From Clostridia bacterium (GTDB lineage: Bacteria > Bacillota > Clostridia > Lachnospirales > Lachnospiraceae): a stretch of DNA of 64,000 nt. The translations under genes were made by a program, and so were the position numbers. The DNA lies in assembly GCA_910576325.1 (NCBI GenBank), contig CAJTIM010000007.1, forward strand, positions 124,001 through 188,000, written 5' to 3'. This document shows positions 51,889 through 61,014 of this stretch, in pieces. Positions within the stretch are counted from its first letter, which is position 1. Every line of letters starts with the position of its first letter. The notes under the pieces are model-generated. The model saw only the letters and a program-made list of their open reading frames with translations. It did no database searches and was not told the origin of the DNA.

Positions 51889-53553
51889 ATGTTTAGAAGA
51901 AAAAAGAATGAGCAGGAAGCGGAAATGACAGTGGAGGAGAGAAGCCCCCTGGATGAGTGGGAGGATTCCTTACAGGAGGATTTGGGAGGAAAGCCGAAGA
52001 AACGCCTTTTCTTTTGGAAAAAGAAAGAAGGGGCGGAAGAAATGACCCCGGAGCAGAAGAAAAAGCGCAGAAAGCGTCTGATTATCGGCGGGATCGTAGT
52101 TGTGATTCTGGCTTTGAATATTGTGCCGAAGCTTTTTGCACCGGAGGTTCTGCCGGTCGTAAGCGTAGCGGAGGCTTACCAGGGAACGGTGGAACAGACC
52201 ATCGAGGGAAGCGGAAGCGTGAAGTCGGAGCAGGTAAAGACGTATTTTTCTCCCGTATCGGCTACGGTTTCCGAGTTTGATCTGAAGGTGGGCGATACGG
52301 TGGAGGCAGGCTCTACGCTTCTGACTTATGATGCGGCGGAATTAGAGGATCTCTATCAGCAGGCAGAGCTGACAGGAAGTGCCGCAGGCTATGGCTATCA
52401 GGATGCCATTACAAGAGATAATAAAAATGTATCCGAGTATAATCGTTCCTCGTCAGCTCTGGGAATTTTGGAGCAGCAGGTGGAGGATGAGAAGAATGAA
52501 TATGAGCATGTGCAGGATCGCATTACGGAGTATACGGAAAAGCAGGCGGCCTCATCCATAGAGCTGAACAACCGACAGATTGAGTTAGAGGATGCAAATA
52601 TTGAGCTTAGGACGGCGCAGACACGGCTGGAGGAGCTGGAGAAGGCTACACCGTCAGATGTATCGGAGGAGAAAGCAGCTCTTCAGGCAGCCATAGCATC
52701 AGCAACAGCAAAGCGGAATAATGCTCAGAAGCGGATTGAAGAAGAACAGAACAATCTCAACGAGATCAATGAAAAGCTGAATAAATATCAGGATCGTTTG
52801 AAAGATTCTTCGGAAGAGCTTGAAAAGCTTCAGACCAATAAGGCAAAGGAGGAAGGAATCAAGGATTCTACGGATGCTTCCAGACTGACCTCGGCAGCCC
52901 GCAATGAGCTTTCCGCCAATAATAATTTGAGCAATCTCAATGCGCAGATGACCAAGGACGAGATCAATGAAGGAAAGGCCGGAATCCGGGCGGAATTTTC
53001 CGGTGTGGTTACGGAAGTGACGGCAGTTGCCGGCGGTCCCGCGGCTAAGGGCGGGAGCCTCTTTACCGTGGCAAGCAATGAGGATGTTGTGGTAGATATG
53101 TCCGTAACAAGATTTGACCTGGAAAAGCTGGAGGTGGGCCAGAGCGCCGAAATCAATCTGGCTGGAAAAACCTACACCGGAAAGGTGAGCAAGCTGAGCC
53201 GTCTGGCGGCGGAGAACAGCAAGGGAACGCCGGTAGTCAGCGCCGAGATACATATTGACAACCCGGACGAGAACATTTACCTGGGACTGGAGGCTAAGGT
53301 GGCAGTAAGCGGCCGCAAAGCGGAAAATGTGGTTGTAGTTCCGGTGGAGGCAGTCAATACAGGCGTGGACGGAAGCTTCTGCTATGTGGTGGATGAGAAC
53401 GGCGTCGTTGCCGTAAGAGAAGTGGTGACCGGCCTTGCATCCTCTATGGAGGTTGAGATTCAGTCAGGCTTAAGCGCCGGAGATAAGGTTATCCGCAATA
53501 CCACCGGAATGTTGGTGGAAGAGGGGATGAGAGTTACGGCTGTGGAGGAATAG
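51889..53553 (+). CDS. Membrane fusion (HlyD/MacA-like) subunit of ABC exporter
   Basis: This ~554-residue periplasmic-adaptor-like protein has a long basic/acidic cytoplasmic tail (1-62), one membrane anchor (about 63-82, LIIGGIVVVILALNIVPKLF), a biotinyl-lipoyl-like half (TIEGSGSVKSEQVKTYFSPVSATVSEFDLKVGDTVEAG), then a ~170-residue coiled coil (about 165-345) rich in Glu/Lys/Gln. The second lipoyl half follows (IRAEFSGVVTEVTAVAGGPA), then beta-barrel domains to the end (VRFDLEKLEV-, VVVVPVEAVNTG-, VVTGLASSMEVEIQSGLSAGDKVI-like). GAGGAG precedes the ATG at 51889 (a GTG lies 3 nt earlier). It links the ATPase and permease genes in one operon. In Gram-positives such adaptors span the wall rather than reach an outer membrane. 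Confidence 0.92.
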   Translation: MFRRKKNEQEAEMTVEERSPLDEWEDSLQEDLGGKPKKRLFFWKKKEGAEEMTPEQKKKRRKRLIIGGIVVVILALNIVPKLFAPEVLPVVSVAEAYQGTVEQTIEGSGSVKSEQVKTYFSPVSATVSEFDLKVGDTVEAGSTLLTYDAAELEDLYQQAELTGSAAGYGYQDAITRDNKNVSEYNRSSSALGILEQQVEDEKNEYEHVQDRITEYTEKQAASSIELNNRQIELEDANIELRTAQTRLEELEKATPSDVSEEKAALQAAIASATAKRNNAQKRIEEEQNNLNEINEKLNKYQDRLKDSSEELEKLQTNKAKEEGIKDSTDASRLTSAARNELSANNNLSNLNAQMTKDEINEGKAGIRAEFSGVVTEVTAVAGGPAAKGGSLFTVASNEDVVVDMSVTRFDLEKLEVGQSAEINLAGKTYTGKVSKLSRLAAENSKGTPVVSAEIHIDNPDENIYLGLEAKVAVSGRKAENVVVVPVEAVNTGVDGSFCYVVDENGVVAVREVVTGLASSMEVEIQSGLSAGDKVIRNTTGMLVEEGMRVTAVEE

Positions 53554-53555
53554 AG

Positions 53556-54785
53556 ATGGCACAATTACTGGAATATATAAAAATGGCCGTGGATAATATC
53601 CGGGCCAACAAGGGCCGTTCCATTCTGACCATGCTTGGAATTATCATCGGTATTTCTTCGGTTATTATGATTATGTCCATCGGCCAGGGAGCTAAGGGAG
53701 AGATCAGCGATCAGCTCAATGCCGCTGTGGGCGGACAGATCTTTATCAGCGGCGCCTACGGGGACAGCGATTTGATTTACCTCACCCCGGAGGATCTGGA
53801 GGCTATCCGGGGCGTGGAAGGCGTCAAAGGCGTAACGCCCAATGACAGCATGTCCGGAAAGCTGATTTCCCCCAGAGACATTGAGTTTGATGTGGGAATT
53901 ACCACGGGAACGGAGGATTTGAAATACACCCACAATCCGGAGATGAAGTACGGCCGTTATTTTACGGATTCCGATGTGGAGGCTATGAATCTGGTAGCGG
54001 TTATCGGCGAAGGGGATGCCCGGAAGCTTTTCGGCACGGACGATGTGGTGGGAATGAGCGTGGAGGCGACCGTCTACGACACGACCCAGGAGATTACCAT
54101 GATCGGAGTTATCAAAGAGGAGCAGTCCGACGACGGCGGACTTGTGAACGCCATGATGTATAATTCCAACCGTGTTTCGCTCTATATGCCTTATACGGCC
54201 AACTATGCTTTTGGGTATATTCTGGATGAATTTTACGGTATTTTTGTAGTTGCGGACACCGGTTACAGCAGTGTGGCGGTGAGCAGCGAGATTGTAAGCC
54301 TTCTGGAGCGCAGATATCGTGTCCAGGGGGAGGATAAGTTCTATGTGGAGGATGCGGAGAGCCAGATTAAGATGATGACGGATGTGCTGGATATGCTGAC
54401 TGCCTTTATCGCATTTGTGGCGGCCATTGCCCTTCTGGTAGGCGGCATCGGCGTTATGAATATTATGCTGGTGTCCGTAACCGAGCGGACCAGGGAGATT
54501 GGTATCCGAAAAGCCCTGGGAGCCAGAACGCGGTCCATTATGATGCAGTTTCTGTCAGAATCAGCCATTATTACGGCTATGGGCGGTATCATCGGAATTG
54601 TTCTGGGGATTGCGGGAGCCAAGGCTATCTGTTCGCTGCCAATGCTCGGCTTCCCGGCCAGAATCAGTATTTCCACGATTGTCCTGGCAACCTTCTTTTC
54701 CTCCTGTGTGGGAATTTTCTTCGGAATCTATCCGGCAAGGAAGGCGGCGAAGTTAAGTCCGATTGAGGCGCTTAGAAGGAATTAG
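53556..54785 (+). CDS. MacB-like ABC transporter permease
   Basis: This 409-residue permease has TM1 (about 20-42, SILTMLGIIIGISSVIMIMSIG), a ~210-residue extracellular MacB core domain (about 45-270), then three helices of the FtsX domain (about 280-400), with the conserved cytoplasmic coupling segment VSVTERTREIGIRKALGARTRSIMMQFL (near 306-333). Architecture and length match MacB-family mechanotransmission exporters with the ATPase on a separate chain. It begins 2 nt after the adaptor stop. A GC-rich bidirectional terminator separates it from the convergent hybrid kinase gene. Confidence 0.96.
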   Translation: MAQLLEYIKMAVDNIRANKGRSILTMLGIIIGISSVIMIMSIGQGAKGEISDQLNAAVGGQIFISGAYGDSDLIYLTPEDLEAIRGVEGVKGVTPNDSMSGKLISPRDIEFDVGITTGTEDLKYTHNPEMKYGRYFTDSDVEAMNLVAVIGEGDARKLFGTDDVVGMSVEATVYDTTQEITMIGVIKEEQSDDGGLVNAMMYNSNRVSLYMPYTANYAFGYILDEFYGIFVVADTGYSSVAVSSEIVSLLERRYRVQGEDKFYVEDAESQIKMMTDVLDMLTAFIAFVAAIALLVGGIGVMNIMLVSVTERTREIGIRKALGARTRSIMMQFLSESAIITAMGGIIGIVLGIAGAKAICSLPMLGFPARISISTIVLATFFSSCVGIFFGIYPARKAAKLSPIEALRRN

Positions 54786-54808
54786 ATTTTTTAAGGAAAG
54801 TAATAGTC

Positions 54809-54844
54809 TGCCCCCGGTACTCACAAAGTGATATGCCGGGGGCA
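54809..54844. terminator. Bidirectional terminator between exporter operon and hybrid kinase
   Basis: TGCCCCCGG / CCGGGGGCA is a 9-bp perfect stem with an 18-base loop; A/T-rich sequence follows on both sides. Confidence 0.75.
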
Positions 54845-54887
54845 ATTTAATTGATAAGAAATATGTCCGGGTCATTTAAAATTTAGA

Positions 54888-57434
54888 TTATTTCAAATAT
54901 TGTTTTAAGATTCGTGCAACCTCCTCCACATCAATCGGCTTTGCCATATGGGCGTTCATACCGCTGTCCAGACAATGCCGGATATCGTCGGCAAACACGT
55001 CGGCGCTCATAGCCAGAATGGGGATGGCGGCGGCGTCCGGCCGGTCAAGGGCGCGGATGGCTTCCGTAGCCTCAAAGCCGGTCATAAAGGGCATCCGCAG
55101 ATCCATCAGAATCGCGTCATACCAGCCGGTCTTTGAGCTTTCGAATTTTTCCAGACAGATTTTTCCGTTTTCCGCCCAGTCCAGGGAAAGTCCCAGATCC
55201 GAGAGAAGCTCATTGGCAATCTCCCAGTTCAGATCATTGTCCTCAGCCAGAAGAATACGCTTTCCGGTAAAGTCTACGGGAGCCGTGATATTCTCCGCCG
55301 GTTTTTGCGTCTCCCCTCCGGCAAACTGGCGGAGGGCGAAAAACAGGGTGGAGCGGAACAGAGGCTTGGAGATAAAACCGCTGATTCCTGCTTCTATGGC
55401 TTCAATCGTCAAATCGCTGCGATCCCCGGCGGAAATAAGAAGGATGGGCACCTCGCTTCCGCAGCGGGCACGAAGCCGGCGCGCCGTTTCCAGACTGTCT
55501 GTTACAAGCAGTGTCCGATCCAGGAGAATGATATCGTATTCCTGATTCTGGGCCTGGCGCTTTTCCACCATCTCAAGAGCCGTATCCCCGTCGACGGCCC
55601 AGTCTGCCCGGACGCCCAGAGACTTTAAGGAGGTTACGGCGCTTTCGCAGACCATTTCATCGTCGTCTATAATCAGAAGATTCCAGTTGGGAAGAACCAT
55701 GTTTCCGTCTTTATCAATGGCCCGCTCCATATCCAGGGTAATGTGAAACTCCGTCCCCTTGCCGGGGGCGCTGTCTACCGCAATGGTTCCGCCCATAGCG
55801 TCTACAATATACTTGGTAATGGACATGCCCAGGCCGGCTCCCTCGGTTTTCTGAACACGGGCATTGTCCTCGCGGATAAAGGAGTCAAAGATTTTACTCT
55901 GAAATTCCTTTGTCATGCCGATGCCGTTGTCCTTCACACGCAGGTGGGTGCGGATGTAGTGATTGCCCCGGGGAGACGGCTCTTCATAGAGTACCACCTG
56001 GATGCTTCCGCCTTCGGGGGTGAATTTGACGGCATTTCCCAGAAGATTCAGAAGAATCTGGTTCAGACGGAGACTGTCGCCGCATACATTTTCCACGGAA
56101 ATATCCTGGATATACACGTTAAAATACTGCTGCTTTTCCCGGATCTGCGGCTGCATAATATTAACAATCCCCTGCATAATATCTTTCAGGGAAATCTGTT
56201 CAATGTTCAGGATCATCTTTCCGCTCTCGATCTTGGACATATCCAGGACATCGTTGATCAGCCCCAGAAGATGCCGGCTGGAGGCGGTAATCTGCTTTAA
56301 GCAATGCTGCACCTGCTGGGTGTTTTCGATGTTGGCGGAGGCAATGGCCGTCATACCTACGATACCGTTCATGGGCGTGCGGATATCGTGGCTCATATTG
56401 GAGAGAAATTCGCTTTTGGCCTTGTTTGCCTGCTCGGCGGTCCGGCGTGCGGCATCCAGAGCACGGAGCTGCTTTTTCGTCAGACGGAAATAGCCCAAGA
56501 ATACCAGAAGCAGCGCGCCCAGAACAAGCAGGCAGCTGCTTAGGGCGGACACATTCCACTGATTTCCCAGCTTATCAATGGATTCGTCCAGCGCGCCGTA
56601 GGGCATGGACAGAAGCAGATACCATTCGGAATCGGGAAGACGGGTACAGTAGAGATTCCTCCGTTCGCCTTCAATGGAAATGGTACTGGAGTAATCCTGA
56701 TTCCGCTTCATGGCGGTCTGTATCTCGCTTAAGTATTGTCCGACATCTTTTTCGGGGGTGCTGTCGTAAAGCTCCCGGATACGGTCAAAGTAATTTTCTC
56801 CCTTCACGCCGTTTCCGTGAATGATAAAGCTGCCGTCCTGACGAATGACCGTATAGTTGATCATGGGATCATCCATATTGAGGGACAGGGTTTCTCCTAT
56901 GTAGCTGCTGGGGAGACCGGCCACCAGGGCAAGACACTGCCGTCCGTTTTCTAAGGTATAGGCGGCGGGGATTCCCATAAGGATAATGTCATTTCCCAGG
57001 GTATCGGTTCCCACGGCGACTTTGCCCTCGCCGTTGCTTAGGGACTTTTGGAAAGCTTCCGGATCGGTTAAAGCGACCTGGGAGCCGTAGATCATGTCAA
57101 AGCCGCCCTCGCTGGTGTAGAATCCCAGGTAATCGAAGCCTCTGGCCCTTGCATTGCCGGTCAGGGATGCCAGGGCGGAGGTATCCACCTTTGAACTGGC
57201 CGGCGGCACGGAGTCCACCAGGGCGCCTACCTGGGAAAGCCGCAGTTCTATAATGGTTTTAAAATGCATATCCACCTGTTTGCTCATGCCTGCCATGTAG
57301 ATTTCGCCGATCTCCTGAATGGTTTTGGCGCTCCGCCGGTTCATCCGGGCAGCCAGGGAGGTGAAGACGAAAACACAGAGAATGGACACAACAATGAGGC
57401 TGATGGTTAAGAATCGGGTTGTTTTGTTTTTCAA
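54888..57434 (-). CDS. Membrane Cache hybrid sensor histidine kinase with two receivers
   Basis: This 848-residue kinase has TM1 (about 8-28), an extracellular Cache-type sensor (about 35-295; [17 protein letters not shown] at its end) and TM2 (about 300-322). The HisKA H-box [18 protein letters not shown] is near 348, and ATPase boxes are [16 protein letters not shown] and GAGLGMSIT. Receiver 1 (about 590-705) has Asp in [13 protein letters not shown], an odd 'DRTLL' in place of DxxMP. Receiver 2 (about 725-848) has Asp in [13 protein letters not shown]. It starts at TTG 57434 with CAGGAGG. A family B repeat copy lies directly upstream. It looks paralogous to the soluble kinase at 14961. No response regulator or Hpt gene is adjacent. 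Confidence 0.95.
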   Translation of the reverse strand: MKNKTTRFLTISLIVVSILCVFVFTSLAARMNRRSAKTIQEIGEIYMAGMSKQVDMHFKTIIELRLSQVGALVDSVPPASSKVDTSALASLTGNARARGFDYLGFYTSEGGFDMIYGSQVALTDPEAFQKSLSNGEGKVAVGTDTLGNDIILMGIPAAYTLENGRQCLALVAGLPSSYIGETLSLNMDDPMINYTVIRQDGSFIIHGNGVKGENYFDRIRELYDSTPEKDVGQYLSEIQTAMKRNQDYSSTISIEGERRNLYCTRLPDSEWYLLLSMPYGALDESIDKLGNQWNVSALSSCLLVLGALLLVFLGYFRLTKKQLRALDAARRTAEQANKAKSEFLSNMSHDIRTPMNGIVGMTAIASANIENTQQVQHCLKQITASSRHLLGLINDVLDMSKIESGKMILNIEQISLKDIMQGIVNIMQPQIREKQQYFNVYIQDISVENVCGDSLRLNQILLNLLGNAVKFTPEGGSIQVVLYEEPSPRGNHYIRTHLRVKDNGIGMTKEFQSKIFDSFIREDNARVQKTEGAGLGMSITKYIVDAMGGTIAVDSAPGKGTEFHITLDMERAIDKDGNMVLPNWNLLIIDDDEMVCESAVTSLKSLGVRADWAVDGDTALEMVEKRQAQNQEYDIILLDRTLLVTDSLETARRLRARCGSEVPILLISAGDRSDLTIEAIEAGISGFISKPLFRSTLFFALRQFAGGETQKPAENITAPVDFTGKRILLAEDNDLNWEIANELLSDLGLSLDWAENGKICLEKFESSKTGWYDAILMDLRMPFMTGFEATEAIRALDRPDAAAIPILAMSADVFADDIRHCLDSGMNAHMAKPIDVEEVARILKQYLK

Positions 57435-57450
57435 GCTTTGCTGCCTCCTG

Positions 57451-57541
57451 TTTCAGTTCCGTAATATCCCGGCCGGTATACCATATGAAATCATTTTCCG
57501 GCTGTAAATGCGTACATATGTAAAGATTTGTACATAGTGAG
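57451..57541 (-). repeat. Family B structured repeat, copy B5 (upstream of hybrid kinase)
   Basis: Read on the minus strand, it holds TGTACAAATC, CATTTACAG, AAAATGATTTCATA and the terminal box GATATTACGGAACTGAAA, aligning with B4 over its whole right two-thirds. The box ends 16 nt before the TTG start codon. The left hairpin box is missing. Confidence 0.75.
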
Positions 57542-57629
57542 AGATAGTGCGGATTTCGGTTCTATTATATCTTTATTCAATTTATCACAAATGGTAAGAA
57601 AAGTATAGTATGCGCTTGGAAAAAACCGG

Positions 57630-57799
57630 TTGACACGGTCGGGCAGTTGTGATAAGATATTCGAGTGACAGCAAGCAGAGTATCCACTCTCACCTCAGCG
57701 CAGACAGGCGACTCGGGTTTATATCTGATAGAATAAGGCGTTTTGTATGCCTTGTGATCCGGTATGTTTAAGTGGATAGTCTGACTATCCACTTTTTTT
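57630..57799 (+). promoter_or_regulatory. Promoter and attenuator leader of infC-rpmI-rplT
   Basis: Promoter TTGACA (57630), 17 bases, TAAGAT (57653). The ~125-nt leader ends in a perfect terminator hairpin AAGTGGATAGT-ctg-ACTATCCACTT (57770-57794) with a T tract. GTATCCACT near 57679 could pair with the terminator's 5' arm as an antiterminator. Leaders upstream of infC in Firmicutes are known to respond to ribosomal protein L20; this fits that arrangement. Confidence 0.85.
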
Positions 57800-57827
57800 G
57801 GATATTTCTTTTAAGGAGGGTATTACT

Positions 57828-58337
57828 ATTAGCGATTTAATGATTAACGAACAGATCCGTGACAAAGAGGTCCGCTTAATCGGGGCCAATGGAGAGCAGC
57901 TTGGGATCATGTCCGCGAGGGATGCTATGAAGATTGCCAGAGAAGCAGAGCTTGATCTGGTGAAGGTTGCGCCGACAGCAAAGCCGCCGGTATGCAAGAT
58001 TATCGACTACGGCAAGTACAAGTATGAGATGGCGCGCAAAGAGAAGGAAGCCAAGAAGAGGCAGAAGATCATTGAGATCAAAGAGGTTCGTCTGTCACCG
58101 AATATTGACGACAATGATCTGAATACAAAGATAGGCGCAGCGCGCAAGTTTATCCAGAAGGGCAATAAGGTGAAGGTGTCCTTACGTTTCCGCGGCCGTG
58201 AGATGGCTCATATTCAGAACGGAAGACGTATTCTGGATGCATTTGCGGAGAAGATGTCCGATATCGCGGTTGTTGAGAAGGCGCCGAAGATGGAAGGACG
58301 TCAGATGTTGATGTTTTTAACGGAAAAGCGTCAGTAG
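57828..58337 (+). CDS. infC: Translation initiation factor IF-3 (AUU start)
   Basis: IF-3 binds the 30S subunit and checks the start codon. From ATT 57828 it is 169 residues: N-domain (LMINEQIRDKEVRLIGANGEQLGIMSARDAM), linker (YEMARKEKEAKKRQK) and C-domain (EVRLSPNIDDNDLNTKIGAARKFIQKGNKVKVSLRFRGREM). Start choice: AAGGAGGG (57813-57820) is 7 nt before ATT; the ATG at 57840 is 19 nt away and would cut conserved N-terminal residues. Rare AUU starts are a known feature of infC and let IF-3 limit its own translation. First gene of infC-rpmI-rplT. Confidence 0.96.
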   Translation: MSDLMINEQIRDKEVRLIGANGEQLGIMSARDAMKIAREAELDLVKVAPTAKPPVCKIIDYGKYKYEMARKEKEAKKRQKIIEIKEVRLSPNIDDNDLNTKIGAARKFIQKGNKVKVSLRFRGREMAHIQNGRRILDAFAEKMSDIAVVEKAPKMEGRQMLMFLTEKRQ

Positions 58338-58412
58338 ATATGGGAATCACCTGCATGCAGGAATGATTTTATAGAACTATGAAAAGAAAACTTGACAGGA
58401 GGAGTATATAAA

Positions 58413-58610
58413 ATGCCAAAAATGAAGACAAGCAGAGCGGCTGCAAAGCGTTTCCACAAGACAGGAACGGGCAAGTTAAAGAGAATGAAAGCGTATAAGA
58501 GCCATATCTTAACCAAGAAATCTCAGAAGAGAAAGAGAAACCTGAGAAAGTCAACCATTACAGATGCAACCAATGTTAAGAACATGAAGAAGATCTTACC
58601 GTATCTGTAA
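58413..58610 (+). CDS. rpmI: 50S ribosomal protein L35
   Basis: This 65-residue basic protein has sequence [30 protein letters not shown], the L35 pattern. ATG 58413 follows AGGAGGAG; an in-frame ATG at 58392 lies before the ribosome site. Middle gene of the infC operon. Confidence 0.97.
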   Translation: MPKMKTSRAAAKRFHKTGTGKLKRMKAYKSHILTKKSQKRKRNLRKSTITDATNVKNMKKILPYL

Positions 58611-58640
58611 GACAGGAAAATTTCAAGGAGGAGAGAAAAA

Positions 58641-58997
58641 ATGGCAAGAATTAAAGGCGGCTTAGGCGCTAAGAAAAGACATAACAGAGTATTAAAGCTG
58701 GCAAAGGGTTACAGAGGAGCCAGAAGTAAGCAGTACAGAGTAGCAAAGCAGTCCGTCATGAGAGCGCTGACCAGCTCTTATGCGGGAAGAAAGCAGAGAA
58801 AGCGTCAGTTCAGACAGCTCTGGATCGCACGTATCAATGCGGCAGCCAGAATGAACGGCTTATCCTACAGTAAGTTTATGCACGGATTGAAGCTGGCAGA
58901 GGTTCAGCTGGACCGTAAGATCCTGGCTGATATGGCAGTCAACGATGCGGCTGGCTTCGCAACTCTGGTAGAGCTGGCAAAGGGCAAGCTGGCGTAA
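58641..58997 (+). CDS. rplT: 50S ribosomal protein L20
   Basis: This 118-residue rRNA-binding assembly protein has the typical [32 protein letters not shown] start and [26 protein letters not shown] core. It is the autoregulator of infC operons in Firmicutes through the leader RNA. AAGGAGGAG precedes the ATG. Last gene of the operon, followed by a terminator. Confidence 0.98.
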   Translation: MARIKGGLGAKKRHNRVLKLAKGYRGARSKQYRVAKQSVMRALTSSYAGRKQRKRQFRQLWIARINAAARMNGLSYSKFMHGLKLAEVQLDRKILADMAVNDAAGFATLVELAKGKLA

Positions 58998-59020
58998 GCC
59001 GGAATATTATAGTAAGAGAA

Positions 59021-59068
59021 AGAGCCATTGAAACAGAGCAAAAAGCGTCTCTGCTCAATGGCTTTTTT
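59021..59068 (+). terminator. Terminator of infC-rpmI-rplT
   Basis: AGCCATTG / CAATGGCT with an inner CAGAG / CTCTG pair, followed by six T, 24 nt after rplT. The stretch up to 59236 holds nothing else recognisable. Confidence 0.9.
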
Positions 59069-59236
59069 GTGGATAAAAAAGAAGCGGGTATCCCGCTTAA
59101 GACGAATAAGCAGCCAAATGGCAAGAACCGCTTCTTATAAAGAAGAATCTGCGTGATGAAAACAGTCAGCTCAAATGAAACAAATATCATTTTTAAAGAA
59201 ATGCTATGGTTCGCAGGACAGTTCAAGCTGTCCCGA

Positions 59237-59482
59237 TTAGACTGACTTTTCCAACAATGTCTGATATCCTACATCAAAGACCTTGGCAAAATACGTAAGC
59301 TCTATATCGGTTACAAACCGCTTCCGGGCTTCAATTCTCTGGATTGCATTTTTATCTACATCCAGCCCCAGCAGCTGCAGTGCATCTGCCAGCTCCCTCT
59401 GGGACCAGCCTTTTGCCAGACGATGGGTCCGGATTGCGGCTCCGGAAATATTATTTTTATCACCAATTTTATTTTTATACAT
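59237..59482 (-). CDS. Xre-family helix-turn-helix regulator
   Basis: This 81-residue cro/cI-type repressor consists of just the DNA-binding domain (IRTHRLAKGWSQRELADALQLLGLDVDKNAIQRIEARKRFVTDIELTYFAKVFDVGYQTLL). Start choice: ATG 59482 follows AAGGTGG; the longer frame to 59512 would run through an operator. Two 19-bp TGACA..TGTCA palindromes lie in the divergent gap to the small gene at 59593, so it likely represses both directions. The long-turn HTH (extra residues between helices 2 and 3) is like many small clostridial Xre proteins. Confidence 0.9.
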   Translation of the reverse strand: MYKNKIGDKNNISGAAIRTHRLAKGWSQRELADALQLLGLDVDKNAIQRIEARKRFVTDIELTYFAKVFDVGYQTLLEKSV

Positions 59483-59492
59483 AAGCCACCTT

Positions 59493-59568
59493 TGACAAAT
59501 ACTGAATGTCATTTACTGTTTAAATTCTATGTTAAAATCTTCATAAGTATGACATTTATTAAATGTCA
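59493..59568. promoter_or_regulatory. Twin 19-bp operators between the xre gene and its divergent partner
   Basis: TGACAAATACTGAATGTCA (59493-59511, imperfect inside) and TGACATTTATTAAATGTCA (59550-59568, perfect). Same length and half-sites, centres 57 bp apart, placed so that each covers one divergent promoter region. Confidence 0.8.
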
Positions 59569-59592
59569 AAATTTTGGAAAGGCGAATTTGAA

Positions 59593-59769
59593 ATGAAAAA
59601 AGATCCGGCAGGGGAAGAGAAAAGTGCGGAAAAATTTTGGGAAATCTATGAGCGCTTATCGGGACAGGGAAAGGAAATGGCCGCAATCATGCTGAAAATC
59701 GGAAGCAGCAACATATTGACAGAGCGGGAATTTGAGATCTTGATAAAAGCGTTGATGGGGAAGCGTTAA
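59593..59769 (+). CDS. Small protein divergent from the Xre regulator
   Basis: This ~58-residue protein, MKKDPAGEEKSAEKFWEIYERLSGQGKEMAAIMLKIGSS, is followed by a helix ending EFEILIKALMGKR. It is helical and amphipathic, without signal or membrane segment. Start 59593 follows GGAAAGGCG; the in-frame ATG at 59563 lies inside the second operator. Divergent gene pairs of a small Xre protein and a short helical protein are common in Clostridia; the function is unknown. It is likely repressed by the Xre protein. Confidence 0.65.
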   Translation: MKKDPAGEEKSAEKFWEIYERLSGQGKEMAAIMLKIGSSNILTEREFEILIKALMGKR

Positions 59770-59798
59770 GGAAGCAGCGTTGAGGAATACATTGTGGT

Positions 59799-59852
59799 TT
59801 GACAAATCAAGGGAGCGTGCTATAATTAGCAGTATGTCAAAGAGAGTGCTAA
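59799..59852 (+). promoter_or_regulatory. Promoter with CIRCE-like operator before the CobW gene
   Basis: TTGACA (59799), 16 bases, extended -10 TGCTATAAT (59818-59826). Overlapping the start point is TTAGCAGTA-N9-GAGTGCTAA (59826-59852). The right half is a perfect CIRCE half-site and the left half matches 7 of 9, with the exact 9-base spacer. CIRCE is the operator of the heat-shock repressor HrcA. Confidence 0.75.
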
Positions 59853-59892
59853 TGATATTGCAGAGTTAAATAGAAGAAAGAAGGAATGAACC

Positions 59893-60996
59893 ATGACAGA
59901 GATCACCATTATTTCCGGTTTCCTGGGAGCCGGAAAGACAACGCTTATCAAAAAACTTCTGGAAGAGTGCTTTCAGGGAGAAAAGATTGTTCTGATTGAA
60001 AATGAATTTGGAGAGATTGGCATTGACGGCGGCTTTTTGAAGGATGCCGGAATCCAGGTGAATGAGATGAACTCCGGCTGTATCTGCTGCTCCCTGGTAG
60101 GAGATTTCGGCACGGCTTTGAAGGAGGTTCTGGATACCTATGCGCCGGATCGGATTCTCATCGAGCCTTCCGGTGTGGGCAAGCTTTCCGATGTGGTAAA
60201 GGCTGTGGAAAATGTGGCCGGTTCCATGAATGTTCACATTGACAGCTCCATTGTTGTAGTGGACGGGAAAAAGTGTAAGATGTATATGAAAAACTTCGGT
60301 GAATTTTTCAATAACCAGGTGGAGCATGCGGGAACCATTGTGATAAGCAGAACCCAAAGTATGGCAGATGAAAAGCTGGAGGAGTGCGCAGCTCTTCTTC
60401 GGGAGCACAATGGACATGCTGCCATGATCACCACACCGTGGGACGAACTGGACGGCAGGAAGATTCTGGAAGCTATGCACCATGCGGAGCTTGAGATGGG
60501 GGAGTATGACCATCATCACCATGAGGAAGCGTGCGGTCATGCGCACCACCACGGCGGTGAATGTGAACATGATCATCATCATGACAGCGAGTGTGAGCAT
60601 GGTCATCATCACCACAACGGAGAAGGTGGTCATGAACACCATCACGAGCACGATGAGAACTGTACCTGCGGCTGTCACGATCATCACCATCATGAGCATA
60701 AAGGCCACCACCATGCAGATGAAGTTTTCACAAGCTGGGGCGTGGAGACGGCTCATAAATATACGGCAGAGGAGCTGCAGCAGATATTGGAGGAGCTGGG
60801 CGGCTCTGAAAAATACGGCATCATTCTCCGTGCCAAGGGCATCGTTCCCGGTACTGACGGCAATTGGATGCAGTTTGACTTTGTTCCGGAGGAATATGAA
60901 GTTCGGGGCGGAAGTACTGATTACACGGGGCGTCTGTGCGTAATCGGCTCCAAGCTTAATGAAGATGTGCTGAAGGAACTGTTTCATGTAGTATAA
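59893..60996 (+). CDS. CobW/COG0523 G3E GTPase with His-rich metal-binding insert
   Basis: This 367-residue GTP-dependent metallochaperone has Walker A GFLGAGKTT (near 9-17), the family metal motif CICC in SGCICCSLVGDF (near 62-66), and a GxExSG-like IEPSGVG. The guanine-specificity motif reads SRTQ where NKxD is usual. A ~75-residue linker (about 205-275) holds more than 30 His with Asp/Glu/Cys, a zinc or similar metal buffer, followed by the CobW C-terminal domain (GIILRAKGIVPG..WMQFDFVPEEYEVR). The ribosome site AGAAGGA is 8 nt upstream. A second CobW-type gene follows after a family B repeat. The promoter carries a CIRCE-like box rather than a visible Zur site. Confidence 0.93.
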   Translation: MTEITIISGFLGAGKTTLIKKLLEECFQGEKIVLIENEFGEIGIDGGFLKDAGIQVNEMNSGCICCSLVGDFGTALKEVLDTYAPDRILIEPSGVGKLSDVVKAVENVAGSMNVHIDSSIVVVDGKKCKMYMKNFGEFFNNQVEHAGTIVISRTQSMADEKLEECAALLREHNGHAAMITTPWDELDGRKILEAMHHAELEMGEYDHHHHEEACGHAHHHGGECEHDHHHDSECEHGHHHHNGEGGHEHHHEHDENCTCGCHDHHHHEHKGHHHADEVFTSWGVETAHKYTAEELQQILEELGGSEKYGIILRAKGIVPGTDGNWMQFDFVPEEYEVRGGSTDYTGRLCVIGSKLNEDVLKELFHVV

Positions 60997-61014
60997 CGTA
61001 AAAGAAAGTTATTA

